Source: Candidatus Methylophosphatis haderslevensis (GTDB lineage: Bacteria; Pseudomonadota; Gammaproteobacteria; Burkholderiales; Rhodocyclaceae). From it: DNA of 64,000 nucleotides. This document shows positions 10,064 to 18,497 of the stretch, one piece after another (the stretch's first letter is position 1; every line of letters begins with the position of its first letter). The stretch lies in the NCBI GenBank assembly GCA_016711925.1, contig JADJSA010000017.1:1-64000 (forward strand), given 5' to 3'. A program made the position numbers and the translations under genes. The notes beneath the pieces are model-generated. The model ran no database searches, was not told the origin of the DNA, and was given only the letters and a program-made list of their open reading frames with translations.

Positions 10064-10092
10064 ATTATTGCTCAGATCGTTGTGCAGCGCAA
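10064..10092 (-). promoter_or_regulatory. Promoter of the small RNA upstream of rplM
   Basis: The minus strand has TTGCGC (complement 10087-10092), a 17-nt spacer and AATAAT (complement 10064-10069) followed by GGGGCC. The inferred start is near 10057. The rest of 10093-10339 holds no gene I can support. Confidence 0.7.
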
Positions 10093-10339
10093 GAGCTTTT
10101 TGTGCGGCGCGGCACAAACGCTGCGCAAAATTTTGTCGCGCGCCGTATCTGATTGTTTTCAAATAACCTTATCCCCTTTCAGAAAGCCCGAAAGTTGAGC
10201 CGGGTCCGCCTTGACAGCAACCGGCGATGCCATGCGCGCTTCCATTTGTGGCACCGCGCCAGGAAGGATCGGCAAATCGCGCAGAAATGAACGGTGGTAT
10301 AAAGCCGCATCTGTCTGGGATCCGAAGAAGGAAGCGCGC

Positions 10340-10753
10340 ATGGAATGCAAAGTTCAGTGGGTCGACGGCATGACGTTTCTGGCCGAAACCAGCTCAGGCC
10401 ACACTCTGGTGATGGACGGCGCGCCGGATGCCGGCGGCCGGAATCTCGCGCCCAGGCCGATGGAAACGGTGCTGGCCGGTACCGGCGGCTGCACGGCGTT
10501 CGATGTCGTGATGATCCTCAAGAAGGGGCGGCAGGCTGTGACCGGTTGCGAAGTCAGTCTGAACGCTGAACGCGCCGAATCGGAACCCAAGGTATTCACC
10601 CGAATCCACTTCCATTTCCGGGTGAAGGGCAACAACCTGAAACCGGAGATGGTCGAACGGGCGATAAAACTCTCCGCCGAAAAATACTGCTCGGCATCGA
10701 TCATGCTGGGCAAGTCGGCCGAACTCACCCACGACTGGGAGATCGTTGCCGAG
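10340..10753 (+). CDS. OsmC family protein (YhfA-like), stop codon lost
   Basis: The conserved protein is about 138 aa and has the two reactive cysteines of the OsmC/Ohr fold, in GTGGCTAFDVV (Cys51) and AEKYCSAS (Cys117). Such proteins reduce organic peroxides or act on sulfur compounds; the YhfA branch is uncharacterised. GAAGGAAG precedes the ATG. Relatives stop just after the DWEIVAE-like end, but here TGG follows and the frame stays open to 11680, antisense to coq7. I therefore annotate only the conserved part. A point change or a sequencing indel is likely. Confidence 0.8.
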
Positions 10754-10774
10754 TGGCGAGCGGCAACTGCGGTC

Positions 10775-11408
10775 TCAAACTCGATAGGCAAAACGGTAAG
10801 CGAGCGCCGTCATCACGCGGGCGGCGAGCTTCATTGCGGTCTTGATCGGGCCTGGCATCTCGCGGGCGCCCAAGTCGAGCGCGGTACGCGCATGGCGCAC
10901 CTCGTCGGCTTTCATCTGCTCGATGATGGCCAGCGATTTCGCGTCCCGCTCGGAAACGCGGCTCAAATGCCCGTCCAGATGGGCTTCGACCTGACGCTCG
11001 GTCTCGGCGAGAAACCCGAGATTCCACGCGTCGCCGAACCGGCCGGCAAGAATGCCCATCGCCAGGGCGCCGCCAAACCAGAGCGGGTTGAGCAGGCTCT
11101 TGCGGCCGCCCAGTTCGGCGATCCGCGCCTCGGTCCAGGCCAGATGCTCGGTTTCCTCACGCGCCGCTTCGGCAAGCGCCGCCTTGATCGCCGGCTGTTG
11201 CGACGATATCGCCTGCCCTTGGTAGAGGGCTTGGGCACAGACCTCGCCGACGTGGTTGACGCGCATCAGCGCCGCGGCAGGGCGCTTTTCGTCCTCGGAC
11301 AAATCGGCTTCGGGAAGCTCCCTACCGGGCATCGGGCGCAAGGATACCGCGGGGGCGAAACACCGTTCGCAACCCCTTGTCGAATTCCGCGATCAGATTG
11401 TCGATCAT
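10775..11408 (-). CDS. coq7: 2-polyprenyl-3-methyl-6-methoxybenzoquinone monooxygenase (Coq7), frameshifted
   Basis: Di-iron hydroxylase of the penultimate ubiquinone step. The carboxylate-bridged motifs are EETEHLAW and the MRVNHVGEVCAQALYQGQ helix. The family's N-terminus (MIDNLIAEFDKGLRTVF) starts at 11408, but one extra base near 11357 puts the rest in another frame, where an internal ATG at 11341 opens a 188-aa ORF. Removing that base restores AVSLRPMPGRE, so the intact gene would be about 210 aa. Its ATG overlaps the TGA of the upstream CNP1-like gene, suggesting translational coupling. Confidence 0.9.
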
Positions 11409-12030
11409 CACACCCCTCCCGGAAAATCAGCCCGGAACCCGGCCGCAGGATCCGCCAGAAACCGCCCGGTTCGGTTATCGGGCAATCCATCGGACCGGTC
11501 CGGCCCGCCGCGACGGATGGCCTCGATGCCCTCCTTGCCGACCGAATCGGCATGCCATTGTCGCACAGGTACAGTCGGGCAAGCGCCATATGGGGCAAGG
11601 ACAAGGTACTGCTGGTGATCTTCACCCATTTGTCGTTGCGCGAGCGCGACCAGGTGCGGTCCGCGCGTCCGGTGGCATAGAGGCGCCGCTCGAGCGTTTC
11701 GCAGCGCATTCCCTCGAAGCTCACGTTGTCCACCCCGCTGGGCGAGCGGATCACCAGAACGTAACGGATAACGCCATCTTGTCCGATCGAGATGGACTTC
11801 TGGTCGATCATGAACCGATTTCCCGACGCGGCACCCGCGTCGAACGCGAGCAACGAATCCGCGTTGGGATAAGGGGGGAACTCCACCTCGATTTCCTTCT
11901 CCTTGGCCGTTGCGGTGTCTGATTCGCCTGCTTCTTCCGCTTGCGCTTGAACAGCCCCGACGAACGAAACAACCAGCAGTGTTCCGATCGCCGAACGGAG
12001 ACGAAAGCGTCTCAAGACAAGTCCCCGCAC
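11408..12030 (-). CDS. CNP1-like secreted protein, probable frameshift
   Basis: A signal peptide (LLVVSFVGAVQAQA, cleavage near residue 30) precedes a domain resembling the CNP1-like family, with two cysteines (MRCETLERRLYATG and YLCDNG) likely forming a disulfide. Function unknown. After about residue 180 the sensible continuation (KEGIEAIRRGGPDR) moves to the neighbouring frame, which ends with TGA overlapping the coq7 ATG; the original frame runs on into coq7. The GTG start at 12030 overlaps the DUF3501 gene by 19 nt. The family call rests on general resemblance. Confidence 0.65.
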
Positions 12031-12596
12031 AGGGACGCACGCATGTTGCCCGGCAACGGCGACACGGAAGCCGAATATTCAGCATGGTCGACGCCAACAC
12101 CGATATCGGCACCTTCGCGCAGCGCCTGCTTCATGGGGTCGGACAACTCGAAACGCAGGAAATGCACCGACGAGGTCTTGACCGCGTTCTCGCGGTCCAG
12201 ATCTTCGTCGGCAATGGCAAACACCCTTGGCTGCCCAGCCACTTGAACCCACACCCGGGCCTCGATGCCGATCAGGCGTGCCAGCCAATGTTGCCGCTGC
12301 TGCGGATCGGGATACTCGATCATCATCGTCGCCTTCCAGTTGCTGCCGTCCGGCACGAGCGGGTTGTAGGCCTCCAGTTCGCCGGCAATCCCGGCCTCCT
12401 CGAAGGTCCGTTCGATCCGCAACATTTCCTGAATCTGGTAGCGAACCGTCAGTTCGTCCTCGAAGATCAGCGTGATGTGCTCGCCGATCTGCACGCTGCG
12501 GTTTTTCTTGTGCGCGATGACGCGGGTGCGAAAGTCGTTGCGCTGGCGCGCATAGGCTTCCAGCGATAGCAGGCTGTCGCGGGTGATCTGGGGCAT
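12012..12596 (-). CDS. DUF3501 family protein
   Basis: A 194-aa cytoplasmic protein starting MPQITRDSLLSLEAYARQR and containing the family's central segment EDELTVRYQIQEMLRIE. Biochemical function is unknown. GAGGAGA lies before the ATG. It follows the HdrD-like Fe-S protein by 46 nt. Rubrerythrin, the Fe-S protein and DUF3501 recur together in proteobacteria, implying one process. Confidence 0.88.
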   Translation of the reverse strand: MPQITRDSLLSLEAYARQRNDFRTRVIAHKKNRSVQIGEHITLIFEDELTVRYQIQEMLRIERTFEEAGIAGELEAYNPLVPDGSNWKATMMIEYPDPQQRQHWLARLIGIEARVWVQVAGQPRVFAIADEDLDRENAVKTSSVHFLRFELSDPMKQALREGADIGVGVDHAEYSASVSPLPGNMRASLCGDLS

Positions 12597-12642
12597 GGGT
12601 TCTCCTCGTGGCGCAAGCGCAACCTGAGTCAGATTCCCTGAA

Positions 12643-13983
12643 TCAGATTCCGTAAGCGATCCGCATCAGGGTCAAGGGATGTGCCTTTTCCGCGCGGCTT
12701 TCCGTTCCGCCGTCGCGAATTCCCTGCTGGATATGGCGCGCCGCGATCGGGCAATCCGAACTGATGTAGTCGGGATCTGTCGAGGCCATCGCCTTGAACA
12801 CCGGCCTGCCGATCTTCATCGACAGCGCGAAGTATTCCTCCTTGACACCCCAGGTTCCATCGTGGCCGGCGCAGCGCTCCACGGTGTTCACCGTGGTTTC
12901 GGGCACCAATTGAAGTGTTTCGCGCGTCTTTTGGCCGAGGTTCTGAACCCGTGAATGACAAGGAATGTGATAGGAAACCTTGCCCAACGGCTTCTTGAAA
13001 TCCGTCTTCAGCAAGCCGTCCTTGTTGCGCAGAATGAAGTACTCGAACGGATCGAACATCGCGTCGGCGACCAAAGCGACCTCAGCGTCATCCGGGAACA
13101 TCAATGGCAGTTCGCTCTTGAACATCAGCGCACAAGACGGCACCGGTGCGAGGATCGCGTAGCCTTCGCGCGCCAGGCGAGCCAGGGGCGGAACGTTGAT
13201 GTCCTTGAGTTTCTCGACCTGTTCTAGATCGCCCAGTTCGAGCTTGGGCATGCCGCAGCAAGCCTCTTTCTCGACCAGTACCGCGGGAATCTCGTTGTGC
13301 GCGAGCAAGGCAAGCAGATCGTCGCCGATACCCGGTTCGTTGTAATTGACGTAACAGGTCGAGAATACCGCGACCTTCCCCGGCGTCCGCTCACCCGGGC
13401 GTACCCCGAAGCTAGCCTCAGGCCTGGCGCCCGAGCGGAACTTCTTCGGTGCAAAAGGAGGCAAGACGCGGTCCTTATGGACGCCCAGCACGCTCTGCAT
13501 CGCGCTGCGCGCAACCCCGACGCCGTTCATTGCATTGACTGCCTGGGCAACGACCGGAATCGCCGCGAGCTTGCCCAGTGCATCGGTGCTGGTGAGCAAC
13601 TTGTCGCGGAAGCGAACCTCTCCCTTCCTGAACTTCGCGGCTTTCGCACGGAGCATCAGATGCGGGAAATCAAGGTTCCATTCATGCGGCGGCACATAAG
13701 GGCATTTGGTCATGAAGCACATGTCGCACAGATAGCACTGGTCCACCACTTCCCAGTACTTCTGTTTCGGCACCCCGTCCAGTTCGCCCGACTTGCCCTC
13801 GTCGATCAGATCGAACAGCCTCGGGAACGCGTTGCACAGGCTCACGCATCGCCGGCATCCGTGGCAGATGTCGTAGGTCCGCTCAAGTTCCGCGTAGAGC
13901 TTTTCTTCGTCGTAGAAGTCGGGATTCTTCCAGTCGAGCGGGTGGCGTTTCGGCGCTTCCAGACTGCCCTCGCGCACGGTCAT
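12643..13983 (-). CDS. HdrD/GlpC-like (Fe-S)-binding protein with CCG domains
   Basis: A 446-aa redox protein. The N-terminal part carries two 4Fe-4S motifs, CHGCRRCVSLCNAFP (about 40) and CYLCDMCFMTKCP (about 85). The C-terminal half has CCG-type cysteine motifs (CCGMPKLE near 240 and the CHSRVQN...RCAGHDG region near 345-370) as in heterodisulfide reductase D and GlpC. It probably passes electrons between a soluble donor and the adjacent rubrerythrin, but the acceptor is unknown. AGAGGAGA precedes the start. Confidence 0.88.
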   Translation of the reverse strand: MTVREGSLEAPKRHPLDWKNPDFYDEEKLYAELERTYDICHGCRRCVSLCNAFPRLFDLIDEGKSGELDGVPKQKYWEVVDQCYLCDMCFMTKCPYVPPHEWNLDFPHLMLRAKAAKFRKGEVRFRDKLLTSTDALGKLAAIPVVAQAVNAMNGVGVARSAMQSVLGVHKDRVLPPFAPKKFRSGARPEASFGVRPGERTPGKVAVFSTCYVNYNEPGIGDDLLALLAHNEIPAVLVEKEACCGMPKLELGDLEQVEKLKDINVPPLARLAREGYAILAPVPSCALMFKSELPLMFPDDAEVALVADAMFDPFEYFILRNKDGLLKTDFKKPLGKVSYHIPCHSRVQNLGQKTRETLQLVPETTVNTVERCAGHDGTWGVKEEYFALSMKIGRPVFKAMASTDPDYISSDCPIAARHIQQGIRDGGTESRAEKAHPLTLMRIAYGI

Positions 13984-14062
13984 GTTTTCTCCTCTAGCGG
14001 GACGCGAGCCAGACGCGGCATGGTGCGAGTTCGCCGCACCATGCCGATGAACTTGCCGGCGA

Positions 14063-14482
14063 TCAGTCTGTCAGCGCGTCGAGCGCCTTCTGGAAGCGGT
14101 TGGCGTGCGAACGTTCTGCCTTGGCCAGCGTCTCGAACCAGTCGGCGATTTCATCGAATCCTTCGCCGCGGGCGGTCTTGCCCATGCCCGGGTACATGTC
14201 GGTGTACTCGTGCGTTTCACCGGCGATCGCCGTCTTGAGATTCAGGCGCGTGGCGCCGAACGGCAGGCCGGTGGCCGGATCGCCGCAGGTCTCGAGATAC
14301 TCGAGGTGGCCGTGCGCATGCCCGGTCTCGCCTTCCGCAGTCGAGCGGAACACCGCAGCAACGTCGTTCTGGCCTTCGACGTCGGCCTTGGCTGCGAAGT
14401 AAAGGTAGCGGCGATTTGCCTGCGACTCACCCGCAAATGCGGCCTTCAGGTTGTCTTCGGTTTTCGAGCCCTTGAGTTGCAT
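14063..14482 (-). CDS. Rubrerythrin (ferritin-like domain only)
   Basis: A 139-aa di-iron protein with the ExxH motifs NLKAAFAGESQANRRYLYF and AEGETGHAHGHLEYLE, and a final four-helix segment (LAKAERSHANRFQKALD). It lacks the C-terminal rubredoxin domain of classical rubrerythrin, so electrons must come from a separate partner, plausibly the Fe-S protein encoded next. The ATG giving MQLKGSK is chosen because AGGAG sits 6 nt upstream. It is the first gene of the three-gene operon. Confidence 0.93.
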   Translation of the reverse strand: MQLKGSKTEDNLKAAFAGESQANRRYLYFAAKADVEGQNDVAAVFRSTAEGETGHAHGHLEYLETCGDPATGLPFGATRLNLKTAIAGETHEYTDMYPGMGKTARGEGFDEIADWFETLAKAERSHANRFQKALDALTD

Positions 14483-14542
14483 GAACATCTCCTTTTCTTG
14501 CGAGGTTGAGACGGAGCGAGACAAATTCCAAAAGCTGGACAA

Positions 14543-14571
14543 AGTATAGAAACGGGCTTCCGGTGTGTCAA
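14543..14571 (-). promoter_or_regulatory. Promoter of the rubrerythrin/Fe-S/DUF3501 operon
   Basis: The minus strand has a perfect TTGACA (complement 14566-14571), a 17-nt spacer and TATACT (complement 14543-14548), about 55 nt before the rubrerythrin start. It is close to consensus, implying high expression. No clear operator is seen. Confidence 0.85.
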
Positions 14572-14593
14572 TTCGGCAATGACGACCCGCTGC

Positions 14594-15190
14594 CTAGGCG
14601 ACCATCGCCGATTCGATTTGCGCAAAGGTGCGCGCGATTTCGGAAGTTTGCACCGCAACGCCAAGCTGACGCGCGATCTGCGTCGCGGAAAAGATGCCGC
14701 GCACCATCGGCCCCTCGGTCGCGTCCTTATCGACGACCAGCAAGTGCTGTCGCCCGAGGCTCTTGAGCGTAGCGACCACGTGCCCGACTTCCGCGTGCAG
14801 CACGTCGTCGAGGTCGATCACGTCGGCGGCATCGGCCCCGACCATCAGATCGCGCACCGTGAGTTCGTCGCGTTTGGTGCGCCGCTCCATCGCCAGTTGC
14901 AGCGGGCGCTCACCGAGCAAATCCGCCGCGCTCAGGGTGCCGATCACCGTGCCGTCGTCCGACACCACCAACAGCAACCGGACACCGCGCAGGATCATCG
15001 CGTCGTTCGCCTGTGTCCAGGTCAGATCCGGATGGATCGATGCGGCCGCCACACGGCGCAAATCGGTCATGACCTCGATTGCCGGCGAATCGAGCGCCAC
15101 CCGTGTTGGCATCATTGTCTCGGGCAACCCGCTGGGGCGGCAAGAGGCCAGGCTGCGCGATGAAATTGGCTTGTAGCGTTCTCGAATCAT
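14594..15190 (-). CDS. CBS-pair domain protein
   Basis: A 198-aa protein with a divergent N-terminal leader (about 35 aa) and two CBS repeats: about 40-100 (WTQANDAMILRGVRLLLVV, ending GTLSAADLLGE) and about 112-185 (RDLMVGADAADVIDL, ending IFSATQIARQLG). CBS pairs bind adenosyl ligands and regulate partners; no catalytic domain is fused, so the target is unknown. GGAGG lies before the start. Confidence 0.85.
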   Translation of the reverse strand: MIRERYKPISSRSLASCRPSGLPETMMPTRVALDSPAIEVMTDLRRVAAASIHPDLTWTQANDAMILRGVRLLLVVSDDGTVIGTLSAADLLGERPLQLAMERRTKRDELTVRDLMVGADAADVIDLDDVLHAEVGHVVATLKSLGRQHLLVVDKDATEGPMVRGIFSATQIARQLGVAVQTSEIARTFAQIESAMVA

Positions 15191-15372
15191 GAAATACCTC
15201 CGCAGAGTCGACGGGTCAGACAGAGAAACCGTATCGCGTGATGACGCGCGTGAACGACTCCAATTCTAGACCTTGCGCAAGCCGCCTGCGGGTCGATCGC
15301 ATTAGCCAGTTCGGAATATCACCGCATCACCCGAGCCGTCAGCGACGAATCGCCGCAACGGAAACCGGACGG

Positions 15373-15969
15373 CTATGTCGACGGCGACGCGCCTTTCAGC
15401 AGATCGGCCGGCGGATCGACCGCGGGATTGTCACCGCCGGTCACCACAACCGGATTGTCCGCCGTTGCCCGCGGCTGCCGGCGCGGTGCGCGCTGAGCGC
15501 GAAAGAGGAACCGCGCGAGTTCGCCGAGTGCGAGTTGATAGACCTCGCGCTTGAACTCGATCACCGAATCGAGCGGCACCCAGAAGCTGCTCCAGCGCCA
15601 GGCGTCGAATTCCGGGTGATTGCTGGCGCGCAGCGACACGTCGCAGTCGCGTCCGACCAGCCGGAGAAGAAACCAGATCTGCTTTTGCCCCCGGTAGGTG
15701 GAACGGAATTCCCGCTTCACCCACTGGCGCGGCACCTCGTAGCGCAGCCACTCGCGCGTGCGGCCGAGAATCTGCACATGCTCGGGCAGCAACCCGACTT
15801 CCTCGAAAAGCTCGCGGTACATCGCCTGCTCCGGCGTCTCACCGTGCTTGATGCCCCCTTGCGGGAACTGCCAGGCGTGCTCGCGTATCCGTTTGCCCCA
15901 GAAGACCTCGTTGCGTGCGTTGACAAGGATGATGCCGACGTTCGGGCGGTAGCCTTCACGGTCGAGCAT
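15373..15969 (-). CDS. rppH: RNA pyrophosphohydrolase
   Basis: A 198-aa Nudix hydrolase that removes pyrophosphate from 5'-triphosphate mRNA ends and so starts decay. The Nudix box is GGIKHGETPEQAMYRELFEE followed by VGL, and the typical N-terminus MLDREGYRPNVGIIL is present. A proline-rich, low-complexity C-terminal tail of about 40 aa is longer than in E. coli. It is divergent from proS, the usual betaproteobacterial pairing. Confidence 0.95.
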   Translation of the reverse strand: MLDREGYRPNVGIILVNARNEVFWGKRIREHAWQFPQGGIKHGETPEQAMYRELFEEVGLLPEHVQILGRTREWLRYEVPRQWVKREFRSTYRGQKQIWFLLRLVGRDCDVSLRASNHPEFDAWRWSSFWVPLDSVIEFKREVYQLALGELARFLFRAQRAPRRQPRATADNPVVVTGGDNPAVDPPADLLKGASPST

Positions 15970-16127
15970 GATGGTTACCTGCGTATTCAGTTGTCTGACT
16001 TGATTTTTTCACATTTCAACCGGCTTGCAAAGGCGAATCGGGCATTGCGCGGCGCGGCATCGCGGTCGGGCCGGTCACCCGGCGCTGCGATAGAATCCAC
16101 GCTCCATCTGCACCTTGCCGCCGACCT

Positions 16128-17858
16128 ATGCGCACCACCCGGTTCTTCATCGCCACCCTCAAGGAAGCCCCGTCCGACGCCGAGATCGTCAGCCACAAGC
16201 TGATGCTGCGCGCCGGCCTGATCAAGCGCGCAGCCGGCGGCATCTACACCTGGATGCCGCTCGGCCTGCGCGTGCTGCGCAAGGTCGAAAACATCGTGCG
16301 CGAAGAAATGGACCGCGCCGGCGCGATCGAGTTGCTGATGCCGGCAGTGATTCCCGCAGAACTCTGGCAGGAAACCGGCCGATGGGAGAAATACGGCCCG
16401 GAACTGCTGCGCTTCAAGGACCGGCACCAGCGCGATTTCGTCATCGGGCCGACCCACGAAGAGGTGATTACCGATGTCGCCCGGCGCGAGATCAAGAGCT
16501 ACCGCCAGTTGCCGCTGCACCTGTACCAGATCCAGACCAAGTTCCGCGACGAGATCCGGCCGCGCTTCGGCGTCATGCGCGGCCGCGAGTTCCTGATGAA
16601 GGACGGCTACTCGTTCCATGCGAACTTTGCCGACCTGGAGCGCGAATACCGCAACATGTACGACACCTACGCCCGGATCTTCACCCGCCTGGGCCTGAAG
16701 TTCCGCGCCGTGGCGGCCGACACCGGCTCGATCGGCGGCACCGGCTCGCACGAGTTTCATGTGCTCGCCGACTCGGGCGAAGACGCGATCGCCTTCTGTC
16801 CCGATTCCGATTACGCCGCCAACGTCGAACTGGCCGAGGCGGTTGCGCCTCCGGTGCCGCGCGCGGGCGCCACGCAGGCCATGCAGAAGGTCGCCACGCC
16901 GGGCAAGATCAAGTGCGAGGATGTTGCCGCCTTCCTGCAGGTGGCGCTGCAGTCGATGGTCAAGGCCATCGCTGTGGTCCGCACCGAGATCGAGGAAAGC
17001 CGGCCCGACCGTTTCGCCCTGCTGCTGCTGCGCGGCGACCACGATCTCAACGAAATCAAGGCGCACAAGGCGATCGGCGAGTTCCGTTTCGCGCGCGACG
17101 AGGAAATCGTTGCGGCACTGGGCTGCAAGCCCGGCTACATCGGCCCGGTCGGTGCGTCCGGCGTTGCGGTTTACGCCGACCGCACGGTTGCGGCGATGAG
17201 CGATTTCGTCTGCGGCGCCAACGAGGCCGGTTTTCACCTGACCGGCGCGAACTTCGGCCGCGACCTGGCCGACATCGAAAGCGCCCGCATTGCCGATTTG
17301 CGCAACGTGGTCAGCGGCGACCCTTCGCCCGACGGCAAGGGCAGCCTCGAACTGTGCCGCGGCATCGAAGTCGGCCACATCTTCCAGCTCCGCACCAAAT
17401 ACGCCGAGGCGATGAAGGCCACCTTCCTCAACGAGCAGGGCAAGCCGGAAGTGATGGAAATGGGCTGCTACGGCATCGGCGTGTCGCGCATCGTCGGCGC
17501 CGCGATCGAGCAGAACTTCGACGACAAGGGCATCATCTGGCCGCAGCCGATTGCACCGTTCGAAATGGCCATCGTCCCGGTCGGCTACCACAAGAGCGCG
17601 GCGGTAAGGGAAGCGGCGGACAAGCTCTACGCCGACTTGCTGGCGGCCGGCATCGACGTGCTGCTGGACGACCGCGACGAGCGTCCCGGCGTCATGTTCG
17701 CCGATTGCGAACTCACTGGCATTCCCCATCGCGTGGTCATCGGCGATCGCGGTCTCAAAGACGGCAAGGCGGAATACCAGGCGCGACGGGCCTCTCAGGC
17801 CACCCCCGTCGCAATGGCAGAGCTGGCGGGCTTTCTGGGGCAGCAGGTCCACGGATGA
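16128..17858 (+). CDS. proS: Prolyl-tRNA synthetase
   Basis: A 576-aa bacterial-type class II synthetase. The catalytic core has motif 2 (FRDEIRPRFGVMRGREFLMKD region near 145) and motif 3 (MGCYGIGVSRIVGAAIEQ near 440). An YbaK-like editing insertion (about 225-405) lies between them and removes mischarged Ala-tRNA-Pro; the anticodon-binding domain is C-terminal. The long open frame on the opposite strand is a GC-codon shadow. The next gene follows after 7 nt. Confidence 0.97.
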   Translation: MRTTRFFIATLKEAPSDAEIVSHKLMLRAGLIKRAAGGIYTWMPLGLRVLRKVENIVREEMDRAGAIELLMPAVIPAELWQETGRWEKYGPELLRFKDRHQRDFVIGPTHEEVITDVARREIKSYRQLPLHLYQIQTKFRDEIRPRFGVMRGREFLMKDGYSFHANFADLEREYRNMYDTYARIFTRLGLKFRAVAADTGSIGGTGSHEFHVLADSGEDAIAFCPDSDYAANVELAEAVAPPVPRAGATQAMQKVATPGKIKCEDVAAFLQVALQSMVKAIAVVRTEIEESRPDRFALLLLRGDHDLNEIKAHKAIGEFRFARDEEIVAALGCKPGYIGPVGASGVAVYADRTVAAMSDFVCGANEAGFHLTGANFGRDLADIESARIADLRNVVSGDPSPDGKGSLELCRGIEVGHIFQLRTKYAEAMKATFLNEQGKPEVMEMGCYGIGVSRIVGAAIEQNFDDKGIIWPQPIAPFEMAIVPVGYHKSAAVREAADKLYADLLAAGIDVLLDDRDERPGVMFADCELTGIPHRVVIGDRGLKDGKAEYQARRASQATPVAMAELAGFLGQQVHG

Positions 17859-17865
17859 CCATTCC

Positions 17866-18471
17866 ATGCGGCTCCCAGCCTGCCTGATCCTGACCCTTTG
17901 CGCACTGCCGGCGCTGGCCGGCAACCAGCAATACGAACCGCTGGCGGCGAGCGTGCGGGCGGCGCTGCATGCCGCGGTCAGCGACCAGGCCTCGCCCGAG
18001 CCGCGCTTTGCCAGCATGGAAGAGAAGCTGCAATGGCTGGGCGAGATGTCCAAGCGCCTGCAGCGGCGCATGCCCGATCCGCAGGCGCGCATCGATTTTC
18101 TCAAGACCGTGCATTACGAAGCGACGCGGGCCGGGCTCGACCCGCAGATGGTGCTCGGGCTGATCCAGGTCGAGAGCGGATTTCGCAAATACGCAGTGTC
18201 GGGCGCCGGCGCCCGCGGCTACATGCAGATCATGCCGTTCTGGGTGCGGCTGATCGGCAACGACGACAGCAACCTGTTTCACATGCGCACCAACCTGCGC
18301 TTCGGCTGCACCATCCTTCGCCATTACCTGGACATCGAGAAGGGCGATCTCTACCGCGCCCTCGGCCGCTACAACGGCAGTCTCGGGCAGCCGGAATACC
18401 CGAACATGGTTCGCGGCGCCTGGGAAGGTGCCTGGTCATGGCGCCGCCCGGCGCTCGCCGAGGCGCGCTGA
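17866..18471 (+). CDS. Lytic transglycosylase (SLT domain)
   Basis: A 201-aa secreted enzyme with signal peptide LPACLILTLCALPALA (cleavage near residue 18). The SLT domain (about 85-190) has the catalytic glutamate in LIQVESGFRKYA and the substrate-groove motifs GARGYMQIMPFW and ALGRYNG. It cleaves peptidoglycan glycan strands to anhydromuropeptides in the periplasm. It is 7 nt after proS and probably co-transcribed. Confidence 0.93.
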   Translation: MRLPACLILTLCALPALAGNQQYEPLAASVRAALHAAVSDQASPEPRFASMEEKLQWLGEMSKRLQRRMPDPQARIDFLKTVHYEATRAGLDPQMVLGLIQVESGFRKYAVSGAGARGYMQIMPFWVRLIGNDDSNLFHMRTNLRFGCTILRHYLDIEKGDLYRALGRYNGSLGQPEYPNMVRGAWEGAWSWRRPALAEAR

Positions 18472-18497
18472 CAAGCACGCTGCGAGTCCCGTCCCGT

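Noticed and set aside
9424..10065. N-terminal extension of L13 to 10065
   Set aside because: The extension crosses a strong terminator and the rplM promoter; L13 starts at the ATG at 9852.
13297..14238. 313-aa plus-strand frame over the Fe-S and rubrerythrin genes
   Set aside because: Antisense to two convincing genes; no motif.
16115..17887. 590-aa plus-strand frame overlapping proS
   Set aside because: An Arg/Pro-rich alternative frame of proS with no family similarity.
15987..18104. 705-aa minus-strand frame opposite proS
   Set aside because: Shadow frame from GC-rich codon use opposite a clear prolyl-tRNA synthetase; no domain or start site.
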